From Flavobacterium gilvum (GTDB lineage: Bacteria; Bacteroidota; Bacteroidia; Flavobacteriales; Flavobacteriaceae), in NCBI RefSeq assembly GCF_001761465.1, contig NZ_CP017479.1:806001-870000 (forward strand): a DNA stretch of 64,000 nt. The letters are read 5' to 3'. The first letter of the stretch is position 1, and the number at the start of each line of letters is the position of its first letter. The notes under the pieces are model-generated. The model ran no database searches. It saw only the letters and a list, made by a program, of their open reading frames with translations, and was not told the origin of the DNA. Below, piece by piece: positions 43,370-52,547 of the stretch. A program made the translations under genes and the position numbers.

Positions 43370-46030
43370 ATGCCAGAAAAAAATCCGGAAAAAAACGCAG
43401 AAAAAACGCGTTTACTTTTAAGAACCGACAACAAAGGCTGGAAAAAATGGGGTCCCTATTTATCCGAAAGACAATGGGGAACCGTAAGGGAAGATTATTC
43501 TCAAAGCGGTTATGCATGGGGCAGCACCACGCATGATATGGCTCGTTCCAAGGCGTATCGATGGGGCGAAGAAGGAATTGGGGGAATTAGTGACAACAAA
43601 CAGCATGTATGTATTGCCTTTGCTTTTTGGAATCACAAAGACCGCATCCTCAAAGAACGTTTTTTTGGGTTAACTCCCGCCGAATCCAATCATGGTGAGG
43701 ATGTCAAAGAAATATATTACTATCTGGATTCTACGCCAACGCATTCCTACCAAAAAATGCTTTACAAGTATCCTCATGCTGCTTTTCCTTATGAAAAGCT
43801 GATTGAGGAAAGTAAAAAACGGAGCCGTCAGGAAGCCGAATATGAATTACTCGACACTGGTATTTTTGACAAAGACGAATATTTTGATATCACCATTGAA
43901 TATGCCAAAGATGCCGAACAAGACATCTTAATCAAAATTACAGTCGAAAACCGTTCCAAACTACCCGCGCCCATTACGGTATTACCAACCGTCTGGTTCA
44001 GAAATACCTGGAGCTGGGGGTATGAAAACTACAAACACAAACCAACGCTAATTGGAGTCGACAATTCGCATATAGAAGTCAATCACCAACTGGTGGGACA
44101 CTTCAATCTATATGCCGAAAATCCCAAAGATTTCTTGTTTTGTGACAACAAAACCAATTTTGAAAAATTATATAAATCGCCCGCCCAATCTGCTTATGCC
44201 AAAGACGGAATCAACGATTATATCATTAACCAAAAACAAAGTAGCATAAATCCTGAGAAAATAGGAACCAAAGCATCGGTACATTACGACGATATCATTC
44301 CTGCATTGGGGAAAAAAGAATATCGCATCCGTTTTACTAACACCAAACCAAACGACGCTTTTGAAGATTTTGATGCCATTTTCGAAAAAAGAATTGAGGA
44401 GGCTGACGAATTTTATGATTCCATCCAAAAAGGAATAAAAGACGAAACCTTAAAATCCATTCAACGCCAGGCCTACGCCGGAATGCTATGGACCAAACAG
44501 TGGTATTACTACAATGTTTTTGAATGGCTAAAAGGAGACCCATCGACACCAAGACCCGATGCCAATCGAAATGCAGGGCGAAACAGTACTTGGAAGCACA
44601 TGTACACTTCCAACATTCTCTCCATGCCGGACAAATGGGAATACCCCTGGTTTGCCGCTTGGGACTTGGCCTTTCATACTTTGCCTCTGGCAAGATTAGA
44701 TCCTGATTTTGCCAAAAGGCAATTATCGGTCATCCTTCGGGAATACTATATGCACCCCAACGGACAAATTCCTGCTTATGAATGGTCTTTCTCGGATGTA
44801 AATCCGCCGGTACATGCTTGGGCAACTTGGAAAGTTTATGAAATTGACAAAGAAAATAATGATGGTATTGGTGACACCGTTTTTTTGGAACGTATTTTCC
44901 ACAAACTATTGCTCAATTTTACGTGGTGGGTAAATCTAAAAGATACCAATGGAAATAATGTCTTCGGGGGCGGATTCCTCGGGATGGATAATATTGGAGT
45001 GTTTGACCGCTCTGCCGATTTACCAACGGGAGGCCATTTGGAACAGGCTGACGGAACTGGATGGATGGCAATGTATTGCCTAAACATGCTGCGAATCGCA
45101 TGTGAAATATCTCTAAAAAATCCTGTTTACCAAGACATGGCTTCCAAATTCTTTGAACACTTTCTTCATATTTCGGGGGCAATGCAGGCTTTAGGAGACA
45201 ATAAAGTCAATCTTTGGGACGAAGAAGACCAGTTTTATTACGATATGCTCCATAAGGAAAACGGAGATGCCGAACTACTAAAAATCCGTTCGATGGTCGG
45301 ATTAATTCCGTTATTTGCCGTAGAAGTATTAACGCCTGATTTACTCGAAAAACTTCCTGTTTTTAAACGTCGTGTAGAATGGGTTTTAAAAAATCGTCCT
45401 GATCTTGCCAATTTGGTTTCCAGCTGGTACACTCCGGGGAAAGGCGAAACTAGATTGCTCTCTACACTAAGAGGACATCGCATGAAAATGATTCTCAAGC
45501 GTATGTTTGACGAAAAGGAATTTTTGTCTGATTTTGGAGTTCGTTCCCTGTCCAAATATCACAAAGAAAATCCGTATAAATTTAAGCATGATGGAGGAAC
45601 TATTCAGGTAGATTATACACCAGCAGAAGCCACAGGCGATATGTTTGGAGGAAATTCCAATTGGAGAGGGCCTATTTGGTTCCCGATGAACTATTTGATT
45701 TTGGACTCATTGGAAAAATTCCACAGCTATTATGGCAAAGATTTCAAAGTAGAATTTCCAAGTCAATCTGGTAAATTGACGACTTTACAGGAAGCTGCAG
45801 AGGGAGTCGCAGAGCGCTTATTAAAACTATTTATTTCTGATGCCAATAAAAAAATTCCAATGTATGGTGAATACAAAAAGTTTCAGGAAGATCCGCTTTT
45901 TAATAAAAACCATTTATTTTTTGAATATTTTGACGGCGATACTGGAAAAGGCCTTGGCGCCAACCACCAAACGGGATGGACAGGACTCATTTCAGAAATT
46001 ATCCGGCATTTGCATGGCGAAAATGAATAA
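43370..46030 (+). CDS. GH63-like glucosidase (MGH1-type family)
   Basis: 886 residues without a signal peptide. The N-terminus (RLLLRTDNKGWKKWGPYLSERQWGTVREDYS) and the (alpha/alpha)6 barrel features GRNSTWKHMYTSNILSMPDKWEYPWFAAWDLAFH, PPVHAWATW, FGGNSNWRGPIWFPMNYLILDSLEKFHSYYG match bacterial glucosidases related to GH63. Such enzymes hydrolyse alpha-glucosides, including glucosylglycerate or mannosylglycerate-like compounds in some relatives. The exact substrate is not visible. It is a single gene ended by a strong terminator. Confidence 0.88.
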   Translation: MPEKNPEKNAEKTRLLLRTDNKGWKKWGPYLSERQWGTVREDYSQSGYAWGSTTHDMARSKAYRWGEEGIGGISDNKQHVCIAFAFWNHKDRILKERFFGLTPAESNHGEDVKEIYYYLDSTPTHSYQKMLYKYPHAAFPYEKLIEESKKRSRQEAEYELLDTGIFDKDEYFDITIEYAKDAEQDILIKITVENRSKLPAPITVLPTVWFRNTWSWGYENYKHKPTLIGVDNSHIEVNHQLVGHFNLYAENPKDFLFCDNKTNFEKLYKSPAQSAYAKDGINDYIINQKQSSINPEKIGTKASVHYDDIIPALGKKEYRIRFTNTKPNDAFEDFDAIFEKRIEEADEFYDSIQKGIKDETLKSIQRQAYAGMLWTKQWYYYNVFEWLKGDPSTPRPDANRNAGRNSTWKHMYTSNILSMPDKWEYPWFAAWDLAFHTLPLARLDPDFAKRQLSVILREYYMHPNGQIPAYEWSFSDVNPPVHAWATWKVYEIDKENNDGIGDTVFLERIFHKLLLNFTWWVNLKDTNGNNVFGGGFLGMDNIGVFDRSADLPTGGHLEQADGTGWMAMYCLNMLRIACEISLKNPVYQDMASKFFEHFLHISGAMQALGDNKVNLWDEEDQFYYDMLHKENGDAELLKIRSMVGLIPLFAVEVLTPDLLEKLPVFKRRVEWVLKNRPDLANLVSSWYTPGKGETRLLSTLRGHRMKMILKRMFDEKEFLSDFGVRSLSKYHKENPYKFKHDGGTIQVDYTPAEATGDMFGGNSNWRGPIWFPMNYLILDSLEKFHSYYGKDFKVEFPSQSGKLTTLQEAAEGVAERLLKLFISDANKKIPMYGEYKKFQEDPLFNKNHLFFEYFDGDTGKGLGANHQTGWTGLISEIIRHLHGENE

Positions 46031-46037
46031 AAAAAAA

Positions 46038-46070
46038 TCACCGATTAAAGTTTTAAACTTTAATCGGTGA
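46038..46070. terminator. Bidirectional terminator
   Basis: TCACCGATTAAAGT pairs with ACTTTAATCGGTGA around a short loop, with A-tract before and T-tract after, so it works in both directions between the glucosidase gene and the convergent DUF1444 gene. Confidence 0.9.
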
Positions 46071-46124
46071 TTTTTTTTACGAAATGAAAACGCCTCACTT
46101 GCTCTAAGTAGTTAACAACAGTAA

Positions 46125-46946
46125 TTATATTATTTCAAATTTTTTTCCATTCCATTTGTAATAATTTGTTGATATCGAATGGTTTCCAGTTTCATAACTT
46201 TTCAGAACAGTTTTTTGTAGTTTTTCGATTGATTTTTCATCGTTTGAACCAGTTATAAAAACTAAATCTCTATTTGGTATTGCAATGACTATATCTCCAT
46301 CAACATCGAAATTTTCTTTAGTCCAAATATTTTGCATCAAGATAAGGCTTACTTCATAATCCCCGCCAGCAATTAGTCCAAAATTTCCATTCTCTCCAAC
46401 TTTTTCTATTTTCGGGACAACATTATTGAGATTCTCTATAGAATTCTCTAGTAAAGTAATTCTATCAATATTTAACTTTTCAAATTCGTCTTGAGTAAAA
46501 TAATTAATGTCTTTATCTCTATCCTCTGCATAAACTATGATTAAATCTTCATTATATTTTTCCCAAACTAATTCAGGAATCTTATAATCCTTTGTTGAAC
46601 TACCAAGATTTTTTAACTGCTCAAAGTAATCACTTGGCTTTATTACAGGAACAATTCTATCGATGTTAATTTGTTCATTTTTTTTATATAGATTAGTACT
46701 TGCATTTGAATATCTTTCTATGGTTTCGTTTAATTCTTTAGGTCCAAGTTTATATTCCCGATACGAATTATCCAAAAAATGAGTTATTTCACCATTTTCG
46801 CCAAAATTGGCCTTTATAACTAATGGTTCCATAATTTCATAAGTTACATTTGGATGTCTTTTTGAAATAGTCGCCAAATATTTTTCTGTAAATTCACTTT
46901 CAGATAGTACTTTAGTTCCTAATATTTTATTGAGTAGTTTTTTCAT
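46125..46946 (-). CDS. DUF1444 family protein
   Basis: 273 residues, cytoplasmic. The sequence fits DUF1444 (YtpQ-like): RIVPVIKPSDYFEQL (about 99-113) and NFDVDGDIVIAIPNRDLVFITGSND (about 210-234). Function of the family is unknown. It is more AT-rich than its neighbours (many AAT, ATA, TTA), which could reflect acquisition or simply weak selection. Monocistronic. Confidence 0.75.
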   Translation of the reverse strand: MKKLLNKILGTKVLSESEFTEKYLATISKRHPNVTYEIMEPLVIKANFGENGEITHFLDNSYREYKLGPKELNETIERYSNASTNLYKKNEQINIDRIVPVIKPSDYFEQLKNLGSSTKDYKIPELVWEKYNEDLIIVYAEDRDKDINYFTQDEFEKLNIDRITLLENSIENLNNVVPKIEKVGENGNFGLIAGGDYEVSLILMQNIWTKENFDVDGDIVIAIPNRDLVFITGSNDEKSIEKLQKTVLKSYETGNHSISTNYYKWNGKKFEII

Positions 46947-47244
46947 TATTGTGGCTAACTTTTAATATGTCTGATAAAATCACTCCAATTCGCTCAATTC
47001 GGGTAGATAGGTCTGACAATTAATGGTTTATTTTCCCAAATATATAAAATAATAACTACAAATTTATCAAAGGCTTTTCGCTTTATCTTGTCCAATGATT
47101 CAGATTCTGGAGCAACTTGTTGAGATCCTTCCTTCGTCAGGATGACAACGTTGCGGAGATTGGATTTGGTCAAAAAAATTTCACAAAAAAACTCTTTCAA
47201 AACCTAACATTTTAAAAGAGCTTTTTAGTATTCTTTACAAAAAT
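46947..47244. repeat. Gap with a repeated intergenic sequence
   Basis: The gap contains GATCCTTCCTTCGTCAGGAT and surrounding sequence (about 47080-47160), whose minus-strand translation gives the VILTKEGSQQVAPESES string that I recall from many spurious short frames in Bacteroidota. It is a dispersed intergenic sequence, not a gene. Confidence 0.5.
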
Positions 47245-49119
47245 TTACTTCACTTCGTAAACATCATTATCTTGTTTAATATCGGCCATTAAACCGCTTG
47301 GATCTATGATAATTTTCTTGATAGCAGTCTTAGGTTTTGAAATATTGAACTCAAAAGTAGGATACGCCCAGGCCCAATCATTAAGAACGGTTCTTTTAAT
47401 GGCCGGAGTTGGGTTCTCTTTTATAAAACTCATCATTCGCAACGGGATGTAGAAACTTTCTTTGGTTCCGTCTGCATATTCTACCAAAAGATCGATAGGC
47501 ATTGGCATTCTCCCAAAGCGTTCTAACGTTACGGTTGTTTTGTCTCCATTTTCTTCAACATATGAGATTCCGTAATCTATGGTGTTTAATGTTTCGGTCC
47601 AGTCTACCAAGTACCAATCCAGGTTGGCTCCAGAAACTCGTTCGGCAGTTCTCTTGATATCGTTTGGAGATGGGTGCTTGAATTTGAAATCTTGATAATA
47701 TTTTTTCAAGGTTTTGTTCACGTTGTCCTGACCAATAACATAAATCAATTGCGAAAGAAATATGCTTCCTTTTACATAGGATGCAATGCTATACGAACGG
47801 TTTTCGTCATAACGATCTCCGTGAGTGGATAATGGCTGCTCCTTCCCTGATTCTACCAATTTATAATAGGTGGCATAGTTCCCCTTGAATGGATTTACTT
47901 CTTTTTTATCTTTCATTTCATTCAAAGCTAAGTCTTCGATATAAGTTGTAAACCCTTCGTCCATCCAAGGATGCTTTGATTCATTGGAAGCCAAAATATG
48001 TTGAAACCAAGAATGTCCCATTTCGTGTGTTGCAGTCCCTAAAAGTCCTTCTAGTTTTCCGTTACCCAACATCAAAGTACACATGGCATACTCCATTCCG
48101 CCGTCGCCTCCCTGAATAAACGAGTATTGTTTATATGGATAATTTCCAACTGTTGTATTGTAATAATCCATCACCTTTACCATCAAAGGTTCCAGTTTTT
48201 TCCAGTTTTCGGTTACTGCTGGTTTATTTTTGTACAAGAAATGTAAATCGACATTATTTGGTCCTTTAACGATATCGTGTACGTAATTCTTATCTGCAGC
48301 CCAAGTGAAATCATGTACCATTGGTGCCACAAAATGCCAAGTCAAGGTTTCTGTGTTTTTGGGATAAACTACGTTAACTCCAGTATCCTGATAACCATGT
48401 CCTATTTGGTTTGGATTTTGCAAGTAACCGGTACCTCCTAGAGTATAATCTTTATCGATTGTGATTTTGACATCAAAATTCCCCCAAACTCCATGAAATT
48501 CTCTGCCAATGTAGGGATCTGCATGCCAGCCCTCAAAATCAAACTCGGCCATTTTCGGGTACCATTGCGCCATCGACAATTCGATTCCTTCTACATTATT
48601 TCGACCAGTACGACGGATTTGCACAGGTACTTGCCCTTCAAAGTCTAAAGTTAAAGTTGTTTTTGACTTTGGTAAAATGGGTTTTGCTAAAGTCACTTCC
48701 AGAATTGTCCCTACCTCTTTGGAAACAGTAGCAACACCATTTTGTTTAAAATTTGAAATTTTCAAATATCCTGTTTCATTTGGTTTCAGGTTTTTGATTC
48801 GACTTTCTTTTAGGTGTTTTCCGTCGACTTTTATTTTGGTAACCATTCGGGCATCTGGATCTTTTATGGCCTGAAGTCTAGCATCCATTTCGCTTCCCGG
48901 CTGAAAAGCATTTTCATATAAGTGATAAAATACTTTCTTTAGCGTATCGTTCGAATTATTGATATAAATCAATTCTTGTTTTCCTTTATACTGATAGGTT
49001 TTGACATTCATAGTGACGTCCATTTTGTAATCAACATGTTGTTGCCAGTAACCTTGTTTTTGGGCAAATAAACTCCCAATATTTAGAGAGAGGAAAACGA
49101 ATAAAAAAAGTTTGCGCAT
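47245..49119 (-). CDS. M1 family aminopeptidase
   Basis: 624 residues with a signal peptide (1-19), so secreted or periplasmic. The gluzincin motif HEMGHSWFQHILASNESKHPWMDE gives the HExxH...E zinc ligands (about 369-392), and the substrate-binding GGMEYA precedes it (about 343-348). The catalytic Tyr region SIASYVKGS follows. It releases N-terminal residues from peptides. It lies 64 bp downstream of an S8 protease gene in the same direction, separated by a terminator; together they suggest extracellular protein digestion. Confidence 0.93.
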   Translation of the reverse strand: MRKLFLFVFLSLNIGSLFAQKQGYWQQHVDYKMDVTMNVKTYQYKGKQELIYINNSNDTLKKVFYHLYENAFQPGSEMDARLQAIKDPDARMVTKIKVDGKHLKESRIKNLKPNETGYLKISNFKQNGVATVSKEVGTILEVTLAKPILPKSKTTLTLDFEGQVPVQIRRTGRNNVEGIELSMAQWYPKMAEFDFEGWHADPYIGREFHGVWGNFDVKITIDKDYTLGGTGYLQNPNQIGHGYQDTGVNVVYPKNTETLTWHFVAPMVHDFTWAADKNYVHDIVKGPNNVDLHFLYKNKPAVTENWKKLEPLMVKVMDYYNTTVGNYPYKQYSFIQGGDGGMEYAMCTLMLGNGKLEGLLGTATHEMGHSWFQHILASNESKHPWMDEGFTTYIEDLALNEMKDKKEVNPFKGNYATYYKLVESGKEQPLSTHGDRYDENRSYSIASYVKGSIFLSQLIYVIGQDNVNKTLKKYYQDFKFKHPSPNDIKRTAERVSGANLDWYLVDWTETLNTIDYGISYVEENGDKTTVTLERFGRMPMPIDLLVEYADGTKESFYIPLRMMSFIKENPTPAIKRTVLNDWAWAYPTFEFNISKPKTAIKKIIIDPSGLMADIKQDNDVYEVK

Positions 49120-49136
49120 TGTATTTAAAATAAAAA

Positions 49137-49162
49137 AATGGAAGAGCCATAAACTCTTCCAT
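49137..49162 (-). terminator. Terminator of the S8 peptidase gene
   Basis: On the minus strand ATGGAAGAG pairs with CTCTTCCAT around a 7-nt loop and runs into a tract of seven T residues, 22 nt beyond the stop codon. Confidence 0.85.
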
Positions 49163-49183
49163 GGGCATTAATTATGTAAAAAA

Positions 49184-50779
49184 TTATTTCTTAGACATTT
49201 TTTCGGCCATCAATAATGCATTGTATGCATTGACCATTTTAGCTGATTTTGATGATTTAGCAGAAGCTACCGGTACCGGTTTTTGATTTGGATCTTGGCT
49301 TTCGCCCAAATCCACTTCAGCTGGAAGAGGAGTTCCTGATTCCATCAAGATTTGTTTTACTTGATAGGCTTTTAATTTTGGGTAATAGGAACGAATCAGA
49401 GCGGCAACTCCAGCAGCATTTGGTGCAGCCATCGAAGTTCCTTGCAAATATTTGTATTTGTTGTTTGGAATGGTTGCGTAAATTTGGTCACCAGGAGCAA
49501 ATACATCTACGTTGAAATTACCATAATTTGAAAACTCGGCGATAACGCCTTCTCCATAATGATTATTCAAAGCTCCAACAGTTAGCACATTCGAAGCAAA
49601 TTCTTTTTTGTTATCATCAGAATCATTTGGGTAGCTTGAGTTTTCACTCAAATCAATATTCTCACCATCATTCCCTGCAGCATGAACAAATAATACGTCT
49701 TTCTTTTCGGCATATTTTATGGCATCATAAACCCATTGTTTGTGAGGAGAATAACTTTTTCCAAAACTACCGTTGATTACTTTTGCCCCATTATCTACGG
49801 CATAGCGAATAGCCAAAGCAATATCTTTGTCGTACTCGTCACCATCCGGAACTGCTCTCACGGCCATAATCGCAACATTGTCTGCAACACCGTCGCCACC
49901 AATATTGTTACCTCTTACCTGAGCGATAATTCCAGCAACGTGGGTTCCGTGTAGTGCCTCTTCTTTATCTGGCCCGTAAACAACATTGTTTCCGTACTTG
50001 GTTTTGGTAATATCTTCGGGATTGTCGCCCAATATTTTTCGCCCGTCAAATTCTTTATTCAAATTATAATTAAGCTGATCGTAAACATATTTATTATAAT
50101 CCTCTAATTCGCTTCTGAAACCTGGCCCGGCATTGCTCAAGATGCGGGTCATAATCATTTTGCTTTTGCTCAAATCAGGATCTGTAGTTGAGATTCCGTT
50201 CAAATCCGCAACCGTATAATTTTCTTTATTCAAATGTTTTTGAATGGCTTTATCAACAGCAATCAAGAAATCAACCTGTTGCTTATCCTTCAATGCCTTG
50301 TCATTTTTTTCATTGTAAGCAGCCAACGCTCTTTTGTAAGTTTCTGATCCGTCATCTCCTTTTTTTATGATACGGGTCATTTCCAGCGTTTCGTGCACAG
50401 CGTCTCCAAGAAAATTCCAACCGTGAATATCATCTATAAAACCGTTTTTGTCATCATCTATTCCGTTTCCTGGAATCTCTTTCTTATTGGTCCAAACTAC
50501 CGATTTCAGATCTTCGTGGTCAATATCAACCCCAGAATCAACAACTCCAACAATGACTTTGACCCCTTTTTTGCCTTTTAGTAATTCGGCGTAAGCCTTA
50601 TCCACGCTCATTCCCGGAATACTATCTTTGGCCAAATCCAGATGCGACCATCTTTGCAATTCGGACTCACTCAATTCTCCTTTTTTCGCAACATAGTTTG
50701 CCGATGTTTGCGCATTCGCCGAAAGGCATAAAGACAAAGCCACAAATAATGCCGATGCCGTCAAATTAGTTTTTTTCAT
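49184..50779 (-). CDS. Secreted S8 (subtilisin-like) serine peptidase
   Basis: 531 residues with a signal peptide (1-23). Catalytic triad: Asp in VGVVDSGVDIDHEDL (about 77-91), His in HGTHVAGIIAQVRG (about 285-298), Ser in GTSMAAPNAAGVAALI (about 443-458). A 160-residue insert of lysine- and aspartate-rich sequence separates the Asp and His blocks, a common feature in Bacteroidota members. There is no obvious type IX C-terminal domain, so it may stay periplasmic or at the outer membrane. Confidence 0.93.
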   Translation of the reverse strand: MKKTNLTASALFVALSLCLSANAQTSANYVAKKGELSESELQRWSHLDLAKDSIPGMSVDKAYAELLKGKKGVKVIVGVVDSGVDIDHEDLKSVVWTNKKEIPGNGIDDDKNGFIDDIHGWNFLGDAVHETLEMTRIIKKGDDGSETYKRALAAYNEKNDKALKDKQQVDFLIAVDKAIQKHLNKENYTVADLNGISTTDPDLSKSKMIMTRILSNAGPGFRSELEDYNKYVYDQLNYNLNKEFDGRKILGDNPEDITKTKYGNNVVYGPDKEEALHGTHVAGIIAQVRGNNIGGDGVADNVAIMAVRAVPDGDEYDKDIALAIRYAVDNGAKVINGSFGKSYSPHKQWVYDAIKYAEKKDVLFVHAAGNDGENIDLSENSSYPNDSDDNKKEFASNVLTVGALNNHYGEGVIAEFSNYGNFNVDVFAPGDQIYATIPNNKYKYLQGTSMAAPNAAGVAALIRSYYPKLKAYQVKQILMESGTPLPAEVDLGESQDPNQKPVPVASAKSSKSAKMVNAYNALLMAEKMSKK

Positions 50780-50805
50780 CTGTCTGTAGTTTTACTAATA
50801 AGCCT

Positions 50806-50813
50806 CAAAAATA
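50806..50813 (-). promoter_or_regulatory. -7 box for the S8 peptidase gene
   Basis: Reads TATTTTTG on the minus strand, 26 nt upstream of the ATG. No -33 element at the usual spacing. Confidence 0.4.
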
Positions 50814-51005
50814 ATGGAAGTTTATTAGATATTAAGCTATTATTAACGGTTTTTTATGAATTAAAACTTTACCGTCAAAGCTGTTTTTATTTAAGTTTTA
50901 GAACAATCAATATGTAGTTATTATTGTAATTTCGTTACGTTTATGATTGTACATAATAAAGTCTTCATTTCAAATTAGCTAAAATGAAATTTGTTTATAC
51001 TTATT

Positions 51006-51863
51006 TTAAAAAATATCCGAACAACTGAATCGCTCTTTCAAACGAACACCTTTCTCTGTATGTTCGACGGTTATGATTTCATTATGAGCGTCATGTTCCA
51101 AAAACAAATAATAATTATTGTCGGCGGCGGCGTTCAAGAATTTAGCTTTCTCTGGCATGGTCAATAACGGTCGCGTATCATATCCCATTACGTAAGGCAA
51201 AGGCAGGTGACCGGCAGTTGGCAATAAATCGGCACAAAAAACAATGGTTTTATCCTGAAATTGAATATGTGGAATCATTTGCTTCTCGGTATGACCATCG
51301 GCATAAAAAATTCCAAAATCCAACTCTTTTGATACTTCAAAATCGCTTCCTGGTTTTGATATAAAGTGCAATTGCCCGCTTTCCTGCATTGGCAAAATAT
51401 TCTCGGATAAAAAAGAAGCTTTCTCCCTTGCATTTGGTTTTGTCGCCCATTCCCAATGATTTTCGTTGCTCCAGAATTTAGCGTTTTTAAAAGCAGGCTC
51501 ATAACCCGTTTTGTCCTTATTCCACTGCACACTTCCGCCGCAATGGTCAAAATGCAAATGCGTCATAAAAACATCGGTAATATCATCACGATGAAAACCA
51601 TATTTTGCCAATGATTTATCCATCGAAAAATTTCCCCAAAGCGAATAATACCCAAAAAACTTATCGGATTGCTTATTCCCCATTCCGGTGTCTATTAAAA
51701 TCAATCGGTTTCCTTCTTCAATCAGCAAACAGCGTCCGGCAATATCAATCAAATTATTTTCGTCGGCTGGATTGGTCTTGTTCCAAATGGTTTTTGGCAC
51801 CACGCCAAACATTGCTCCGCCATCGAGTTTAAAATTGCCTGTTTCTATGGGATAAAGTTTCAT
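51006..51863 (-). CDS. MBL-fold metallo-hydrolase
   Basis: 285 residues from the ATG at 51861-51863 (MKLYPIETGNFKLDGG); an in-frame ATG nine codons earlier adds an atypical tail. Metallo-beta-lactamase fold with MTHLHFDHCGG (about 99-109), DTGMG, ADGHTEKQMIPH and a late HDA motif in FLEHDAHNE. Members of this group include lactonases and other hydrolases; substrate unknown. No signal peptide. Divergent from the suf operon. Confidence 0.87.
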   Translation of the reverse strand: MKLYPIETGNFKLDGGAMFGVVPKTIWNKTNPADENNLIDIAGRCLLIEEGNRLILIDTGMGNKQSDKFFGYYSLWGNFSMDKSLAKYGFHRDDITDVFMTHLHFDHCGGSVQWNKDKTGYEPAFKNAKFWSNENHWEWATKPNAREKASFLSENILPMQESGQLHFISKPGSDFEVSKELDFGIFYADGHTEKQMIPHIQFQDKTIVFCADLLPTAGHLPLPYVMGYDTRPLLTMPEKAKFLNAAADNNYYLFLEHDAHNEIITVEHTEKGVRLKERFSCSDIF

Positions 51864-51940
51864 TGTTAAATTAATTTTATAAAACTGCAATTTAACAAAA
51901 TCCTATGGCTTAGCTACACTTATATAACAAATTTCTATTT

Positions 51941-51963
51941 TGACATCAGTTATATAAATGTCA
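51941..51963. promoter_or_regulatory. Palindrome upstream of the suf promoter (candidate operator)
   Basis: TGACAT and ATGTCA form a symmetric pair with 11 nt between them, 30 nt upstream of the -7 box. The position suits an activator or repressor of the suf operon; the binding protein is unknown. Confidence 0.4.
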
Positions 51964-51992
51964 TCATTTATGGAAAAAAGCATTTTATGTCG

Positions 51993-52000
51993 TATCTTTG
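51993..52000 (+). promoter_or_regulatory. -7 box of the suf operon
   Basis: TATCTTTG followed by CAG, 119 nt before the sufA-like ATG. The long leader contains a hairpin, AATCTGC (52048-52054) with GCAGATT (52065-52071), which may have a regulatory role. Confidence 0.55.
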
Positions 52001-52119
52001 CAGTTAATTTAGACGAAATAAAGATAGGGTCTATTTGTGGTTTTTGTAATCTGCTCCTTTTATTGCAGATTCATTATTAATCATTTAGCTCCAAAAAATA
52101 AAATAAATATTACAAACAC

Positions 52120-52449
52120 ATGATACAAGTTTCTGATACTGCCAAAAAGAAAATCATCGATTTGATGAAAGACGATGGTTTTGATGCCGCCGTTGACTTC
52201 GTGAGAGTCGGCGTAAAAAGCGGTGGTTGCTCTGGTTTGTCTTATGATTTGAAATTTGACAAAAATAAAAACGAAGACGACAAAATATTTGTAGACAACG
52301 ATATAACAATTGCTGTCGAAAAAAAATCATTCCTTTATCTAGCAGGAACAATATTGGAATTTTCTGGAGGTTTAAACGGAAAAGGATTTGTTTTTAACAA
52401 TCCAAATGCCAATAGAACCTGCGGTTGCGGGGAAAGTTTCTCGCTATAA
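52120..52449 (+). CDS. sufA: SufA/HesB-type Fe-S carrier
   Basis: 109 residues of the A-type carrier family, which passes clusters from the SufBCD scaffold to client proteins. The three conserved cysteines are in SGGCSGLSY (Cys38) and TCGCGESF (about 102-109). First gene of the suf operon, with a long leader and its own promoter. Confidence 0.94.
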   Translation: MIQVSDTAKKKIIDLMKDDGFDAAVDFVRVGVKSGGCSGLSYDLKFDKNKNEDDKIFVDNDITIAVEKKSFLYLAGTILEFSGGLNGKGFVFNNPNANRTCGCGESFSL

Positions 52450-52454
52450 AACAA

Positions 52455-52537
52455 TTAAATGATTCAAAAATTTAAAGATTTAAAGATTACGGAAGTGTTT
52501 TTAATTTTTAAATCCTTCAATTTTTAAATCTTTCAAT
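52455..52537. repeat. Inverted repeat between sufA and sufB
   Basis: AAAAATTTAAAGATTTAAAG on the left is mirrored by TTTTTAAATCCTTCAATTTT and TTTTAAATCTTTCAAT on the right, with several mismatches. Same word family as 2126-2211. Confidence 0.6.
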
Positions 52538-52547
52538 ACTAAAAAAA

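Noticed and set aside
46994..47200. 68-codon minus-strand frame with VILTKEGSQQVAPESES
   Set aside because: The string comes from a dispersed intergenic sequence seen translated in many spurious Bacteroidota frames; no start context or conservation of a full protein is evident.
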